Translations under genes and position numbers: made by a program
Part shown: in pieces, positions 60,036 through 64,000 of the stretch
Layout: every line of letters starts with the position of its first letter
How positions within the stretch are numbered: position 1 is the stretch's first letter
Notes under the pieces: generated by a model
Database searches by the model: none
What the model was told of the DNA's origin: nothing
The model's input: the letters and a program-made list of their open reading frames with translations, nothing else
Source: Sulfurovum sp.
Lineage (GTDB): Bacteria; Campylobacterota; Campylobacteria; Campylobacterales; Sulfurovaceae
Length of the DNA: 64,000 nucleotides
Assembly (NCBI GenBank): GCA_027019175.1
Contig: JALUXB010000019.1
Span: forward strand, 1-64,000
Reading direction: 5' to 3'

Positions 60036-60602
60036 TTGGTTAATAGCCCGGGGCTTGAAGTCGCCATTTTCGGAGGAAGTTTCGATCCGCCCCATGCGGG
60101 ACATCAACAGATTGTAGAGGCGTGTATATCACAGCTTGACATCGACCGTCTGATCATTCTGCCTGCCTACCTTAATCCGTTCAAGTCAGGTTCGCTTGCC
60201 GATGCCAATATGCGTCTACAGTGGTGCCGAGCACTTTTTGGCACACTGCCCAATGTCATTGTAAGTGATTATGAAATACAACAGGGGCGCAGCGTCAAAA
60301 CGGCTGAAAGTATCAAATACTTTCAAAAGTTTTACCGTGTCAAATACCTTGTCATCGGTGCTGACAACCTGTCAACATTAACGAAATGGCATGACTTTGC
60401 ATGGCTCAACGAGCAGATCACCTGGGTCATTGTCAGCCGTCCCGGATATGCCATAGAAACAGACGCGCTGCGAAACTGGCGCCTGTTGACGCTCAATGTA
60501 CCTGTCAGCTCCTCCCAGATTCGTCAGGGACAGGATGTCAGCAGTGTTGACACAAAAATTGCACCCTCTGTCAAAGAGATATTAAAAGGAAACAACATAT
60601 GA
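60036..60602 (+). CDS. nadD: Nicotinate-nucleotide adenylyltransferase
   Basis: VAIFGGSFDPPHAGHQ, PVSSSQIRQG; non-ATG start. Confidence 0.93.
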   Translation: MVNSPGLEVAIFGGSFDPPHAGHQQIVEACISQLDIDRLIILPAYLNPFKSGSLADANMRLQWCRALFGTLPNVIVSDYEIQQGRSVKTAESIKYFQKFYRVKYLVIGADNLSTLTKWHDFAWLNEQITWVIVSRPGYAIETDALRNWRLLTLNVPVSSSQIRQGQDVSSVDTKIAPSVKEILKGNNI

Positions 60603-60943
60603 CCATAGAAGAGAGAATTGAAACCATCGTAAATGTACTCGATGAGAAAAAAGCAGAAGAGATCGAAGTATTCAACCTTGATGATGCAGACTACATTGCT
60701 GACCGCGTCGTCATTGCCAACTCACTTAACCTCAAACATACACAAGCACTTTTTGACCAGCTCAAAGAGGCACTCAAACCCAAAGGAGAGACCTTTCTGC
60801 ACGCCGATACCAGCGACGAGTGGGTCGTAGCAGATCTTGGGGACATTCTGGTACACATTATGATTCCCGAATACCGCCAGCGCTACAATCTCGAGCAGTT
60901 TTTAAGTGAACTGGTCGCCAATCAGCGCCAGTCTGATCAATAA
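60599..60943 (+). CDS. rsfS: Ribosome silencing factor
   Basis: DYIADRVVIANSLNLKHTQALFDQL, DEWVVADLGDILVHIMIPEYRQRYNLE. Confidence 0.95.
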   Translation: MTIEERIETIVNVLDEKKAEEIEVFNLDDADYIADRVVIANSLNLKHTQALFDQLKEALKPKGETFLHADTSDEWVVADLGDILVHIMIPEYRQRYNLEQFLSELVANQRQSDQ

Positions 60944-60956
60944 ACATCATTTCACG

Positions 60957-61059
60957 GTAGGGTGTTGTCCCCCGACAACACCAACAGTTTATTCCGGTAA
61001 TAGAATTTGGTATAGTGAGTGCGACCAAAGGAAGTGCCTGTGGTGCACAGCACCCCTGC
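60957..61059. repeat. REP family 2 element with degenerate partner
   Basis: GTAGGGTGTTGTCCCCCGACAACACC (60957-60982); GGTGCACAGCACCCCTGC (61042-61059). Confidence 0.65.
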
Positions 61060-61065
61060 AAAGCA

Positions 61066-61410
61066 TTAAAAGAGTGAACTCCACACATCTTCATAACGTG
61101 ACCCTTCCAGCAGAGAAAGTGCAATAAACAACACAATTGTTATCACTGGAGAGAAGATCAGCCACCAGACATATTTATCCCGGAAAAAATAGTAAAGCAA
61201 TCCCAGCCATGCAAAAACGATCAGTACAATATGGGCAAGAAAAAGCGGAATGATCGGACGGGTAATATTACCCATAATCCCAAGCGAGATCAAGGCAATA
61301 AAGGTTAGGAGTGAAATCAACAGTTTTTTGCTATCCCTGTTCCGGCGATAGAGAAGAAAAATCAGGCCAAACGTAAGAAGTACTGCAAGAATCAAAAGTG
61401 CTTTCATCAT
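61066..61410 (-). CDS. Hypothetical membrane protein
   Basis: About four predicted hydrophobic segments. Confidence 0.65.
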   Translation of the reverse strand: MMKALLILAVLLTFGLIFLLYRRNRDSKKLLISLLTFIALISLGIMGNITRPIIPLFLAHIVLIVFAWLGLLYYFFRDKYVWWLIFSPVITIVLFIALSLLEGSRYEDVWSSLF

Positions 61411-61453
61411 ATTTTCCTCTCTATCTTTTTAGCTGAAACTTTGCCCAATACCA

Positions 61454-63151
61454 TTACAGTCTGTCAACCACCTGTATACCGAGTATAGCCAGTCCCTGCT
61501 TAATGGTTCTGGCTGTCAAATCGGCAAGCATCAGGCGGGAGATACGTGTCTGCTCATCAACCCCTTCTTTGAGTATCGGGTTACGTTCATAAAAACGCAT
61601 AAAGAGCGTTACAAGCTCGTAGAGATAGGTTGTAATCTGATTTGGCGCTGCATCCTCGGCCGCTTTGTTCAGTACATCTTCAAAACGAAGCAGCATCACT
61701 GCCAACTTATGTTCAAGTTCGTCTCCGATGACAATTTCACCCTCAACGTCTTTTCCGTATTTGCGGAAAATACTCTGAATCCTTGCATAGGCATACTGCA
61801 TATACAGTGACGTATTCCCTTCAAATGAGAGCATTTTATCCCAGTCGAAGATGTAGTTGGACTCACGGTTGATCGCAAGATCGGCATATTTGACCGCCCC
61901 AATACCCACGATACGTGCAATCTTCTCAAGCTCTTCCTCACTATAGTTCTCTTTGGAAGTGATGGCTGCTTTGGCGCGTACCACTGCTTCGTCAAGTAGA
62001 TCGATCAGCTTGACGGTTCCACCGTCACGTGTCTTGAAGGGTTTGCCGTTCTTGTCCATCATGGTTCCAAATGCCACATGTTCCAGTTTAACATCTTCAG
62101 GTACGAACCCTGCCTCTTTCGCAACGCGGAAGACCTGTTTGAAGTGCCCGCTCTGGCGTGCGTCGACCACATAGCTGATACGCTTGGCGCCGAGTACGTT
62201 GGCGCGGTAGTAAAGTGCGGCAAGGTCGGTTGTGGCATAGAGGTAGCCGCCATCACTCTTACGCACGATAACCGGTACCTCATCACCCTCAAGGAAGACA
62301 CATTGCGCACCGTCACTCTCCTGCAGCATACCTGCTTTGTCGAGATCTTCCACAACTTTGGCAAGTGTTTCGTTATAAAAACTCTCAGCACGGACATCGT
62401 CACGGCTCAAATTGACATCGAGCTTTTCATATACCTCTTCACAGTGACCCAGAGAAATATCGATGAATTTTTTCCAGAGCGTCAGGCAGTGGGCATCACC
62501 ACTTTGGATCTTCACAACATATTCACGCGCCTTGTTAGCGAATGATTCATCTGCATCAAAACGGCTCTTGGCATCTTTATAGAACTGTTCAAGGTCTTTA
62601 AGCGAACCGTTACCCTCTTCCCCCATCTCTTCGAGGTAAGCGATGAGCATACCAAACTGTGTTCCCCAGTCTCCGATGTGGTTCTGGCGTATCACATCAT
62701 CTCCGAGAAATTCAAGCAGGTTTGCCAGGGTATCCCCGATGATCGTAGAACGTAAATGTCCCACATGCATCTGCTTGGCCATATTCGGGCCGGAGTAGTC
62801 TACAACTGCCTTAATAGGATTACTGCGGGTTCCTATGCCAAGTCTTTCGTTCTCTTCTGCATTCTGGCAGGAAGCAGCAATCCATTCAGGATTGAGCCAC
62901 AGGTTAATAAAACCGGGGCCGGCAATTTCAGCCTTTTGAATCATACCGCCGGTTTCCAGGTTGTCCAAAATTGTCTGTGCAATCTGACGCGGGTTCTGTT
63001 TCAGCTGTTTGGCAAGTGCCATCGCACCATTAAACTGATAATCACCAAATTCCGGCTTGGTTGCATCGGTTACAGTGATAGGTTCTGCTTCAATGCCTGC
63101 ATTGGCAAAAGCCTTTTTAATAAGGGTGTTGACTTCTTCTTTAAGTTTCAT
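61454..63151 (-). CDS. argS: Arginyl-tRNA synthetase
   Basis: DYSGPNMAKQMHVGHLRSTIIGD, VDARQSGHFKQVF, C-terminal QGLAILGIQVVDRL. Confidence 0.97.
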   Translation of the reverse strand: MKLKEEVNTLIKKAFANAGIEAEPITVTDATKPEFGDYQFNGAMALAKQLKQNPRQIAQTILDNLETGGMIQKAEIAGPGFINLWLNPEWIAASCQNAEENERLGIGTRSNPIKAVVDYSGPNMAKQMHVGHLRSTIIGDTLANLLEFLGDDVIRQNHIGDWGTQFGMLIAYLEEMGEEGNGSLKDLEQFYKDAKSRFDADESFANKAREYVVKIQSGDAHCLTLWKKFIDISLGHCEEVYEKLDVNLSRDDVRAESFYNETLAKVVEDLDKAGMLQESDGAQCVFLEGDEVPVIVRKSDGGYLYATTDLAALYYRANVLGAKRISYVVDARQSGHFKQVFRVAKEAGFVPEDVKLEHVAFGTMMDKNGKPFKTRDGGTVKLIDLLDEAVVRAKAAITSKENYSEEELEKIARIVGIGAVKYADLAINRESNYIFDWDKMLSFEGNTSLYMQYAYARIQSIFRKYGKDVEGEIVIGDELEHKLAVMLLRFEDVLNKAAEDAAPNQITTYLYELVTLFMRFYERNPILKEGVDEQTRISRLMLADLTARTIKQGLAILGIQVVDRL

Positions 63152-63247
63152 GCGTGATTCCGAAAATTGTTTTTGTTAAACTGTATGGAGAGTGCAAATG
63201 CACAGGAGGGGTTTACGACGCTCGGCGCCTTGCGCCCGGCACCGCTG

Positions 63248-63481
63248 TTACGCGTTTTCGCTCTTTTTCTCTTCGCTCTTTGTCTCGACCTGCTTCTCTT
63301 CAGTCTGAGCGATCTCTTTGACATCCTCTTTCTCTTCTTCCTCTTTCATGGCACCTTTGAATTCTTTGATACCTTTACCCATTCCTTTTGCAAGTTCTGG
63401 TATTTTTTTCGCTCCGAACAGCAGTACAACGATCGCTAATACGATCAAAAGTTCCGGCATACTTGGCATACCCATAATCAA
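63248..63481 (-). CDS. tatA: Sec-independent translocase TatA
   Basis: [36 protein letters not shown]. Confidence 0.96.
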   Translation of the reverse strand: MIMGMPSMPELLIVLAIVVLLFGAKKIPELAKGMGKGIKEFKGAMKEEEEKEDVKEIAQTEEKQVETKSEEKKSENA

Positions 63482-63545
63482 TCCTTTGAACTCGTTACCG
63501 AGTGTTGTTAAAATTTGAATAATTATACTTAAATTTGTTTAAGCC

Positions 63546-64000
63546 CTACTGCAGCCACTGGGTAATGAACGCTTCTTCCTCTTCTCTGCTCTGCTTCAGT
63601 CTTGCCGCCTTGGCGACAATAACAAATTCGCTTGCAGCTTCTTCTACAGTGTCATTGATGATTGTGAAGTCATATTCACTCAGTGCCAGAATCTCCTCTT
63701 TAGCATTCTCGATGCGGCGGTTTATCACATCGTCGCTGTCGGTACTTCTTGAACGCAGCCGCTGCTCAAGCTCCCTGAGAGTCGGCGGTGTGATGAACGC
63801 TGAGGTGGTGATGTCGTTCATCTTCGCACGCACAAGCCGATGCCCCTGCACATCAATATCGAAAATAACCAGTTTTCCCGCTTCCAGCGCCTCTCTTACA
63901 GGTTTAAGCGATGTGCCGTAGTAATTCCCGTGCACCTGTGCATACTCCAGAAAGTTACCTGCTTTGATATCCTCTTCAAACTCCTCTTTCGTAACAAAAA
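63546..64000 (-). CDS. gmk: Guanylate kinase (partial, 5' end outside window)
   Basis: In-frame reading continues to the window edge (FVTKEEFEEDIKAGNFLEYAQVHGNYYGTSLKPVREALEAGKLVIFDIDVQGH). Confidence 0.93.
   Translation of the reverse strand, partial: FVTKEEFEEDIKAGNFLEYAQVHGNYYGTSLKPVREALEAGKLVIFDIDVQGHRLVRAKMNDITTSAFITPPTLRELEQRLRSRSTDSDDVINRRIENAKEEILALSEYDFTIINDTVEEAASEFVIVAKAARLKQSREEEEAFITQWLQ

Noticed and set aside
1-64000. CRISPR array
   Set aside because: Repeats found are dispersed palindromes or 7-nt tandems; no regularly spaced direct repeats with unique spacers and no cas genes.

Overview
This 64 kb window is a densely coded bacterial chromosome segment. Gene content (XerH-type recombinase, HP0268-family protein, PgbA-like protein, split DnaB/RimO/MiaB/NusA/TatA housekeeping set) points to Campylobacterota, probably Sulfurovum/Sulfurimonas-like; that placement is inference from protein resemblance. 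I assign about 63 protein-coding genes and one tRNA-Phe. There is no CRISPR array, rRNA, IS element or prophage. The main non-routine signals are: (1) an intact-looking 344-aa LAGLIDADG intein in the Walker A P-loop of the replicative helicase DnaB; (2) a four-copy palindrome-heptamer element (core GCATTGC-AAA-GCAATGC, then 7-nt tandem repeats) that starts or precedes aguA, ppk and murD in a conserved reading frame, with compensatory stem changes, and is followed in those three genes by a perfect hairpin at the native gene start (in aguA and ppk it overlaps Shine-Dalgarno and start codon); (3) two families of GTAG-headed REP hairpins, often in inverted pairs, several of which supply the stop codon of the upstream gene and two of which lie in-frame inside priA and murD; (4) heptanucleotide tandem repeats at gene ends, including one containing the xerH start codon; (5) a DbpA-type DEAD-box helicase split by a frameshift at a G6 tract. 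All product names are from reading the translations; no database search was run.
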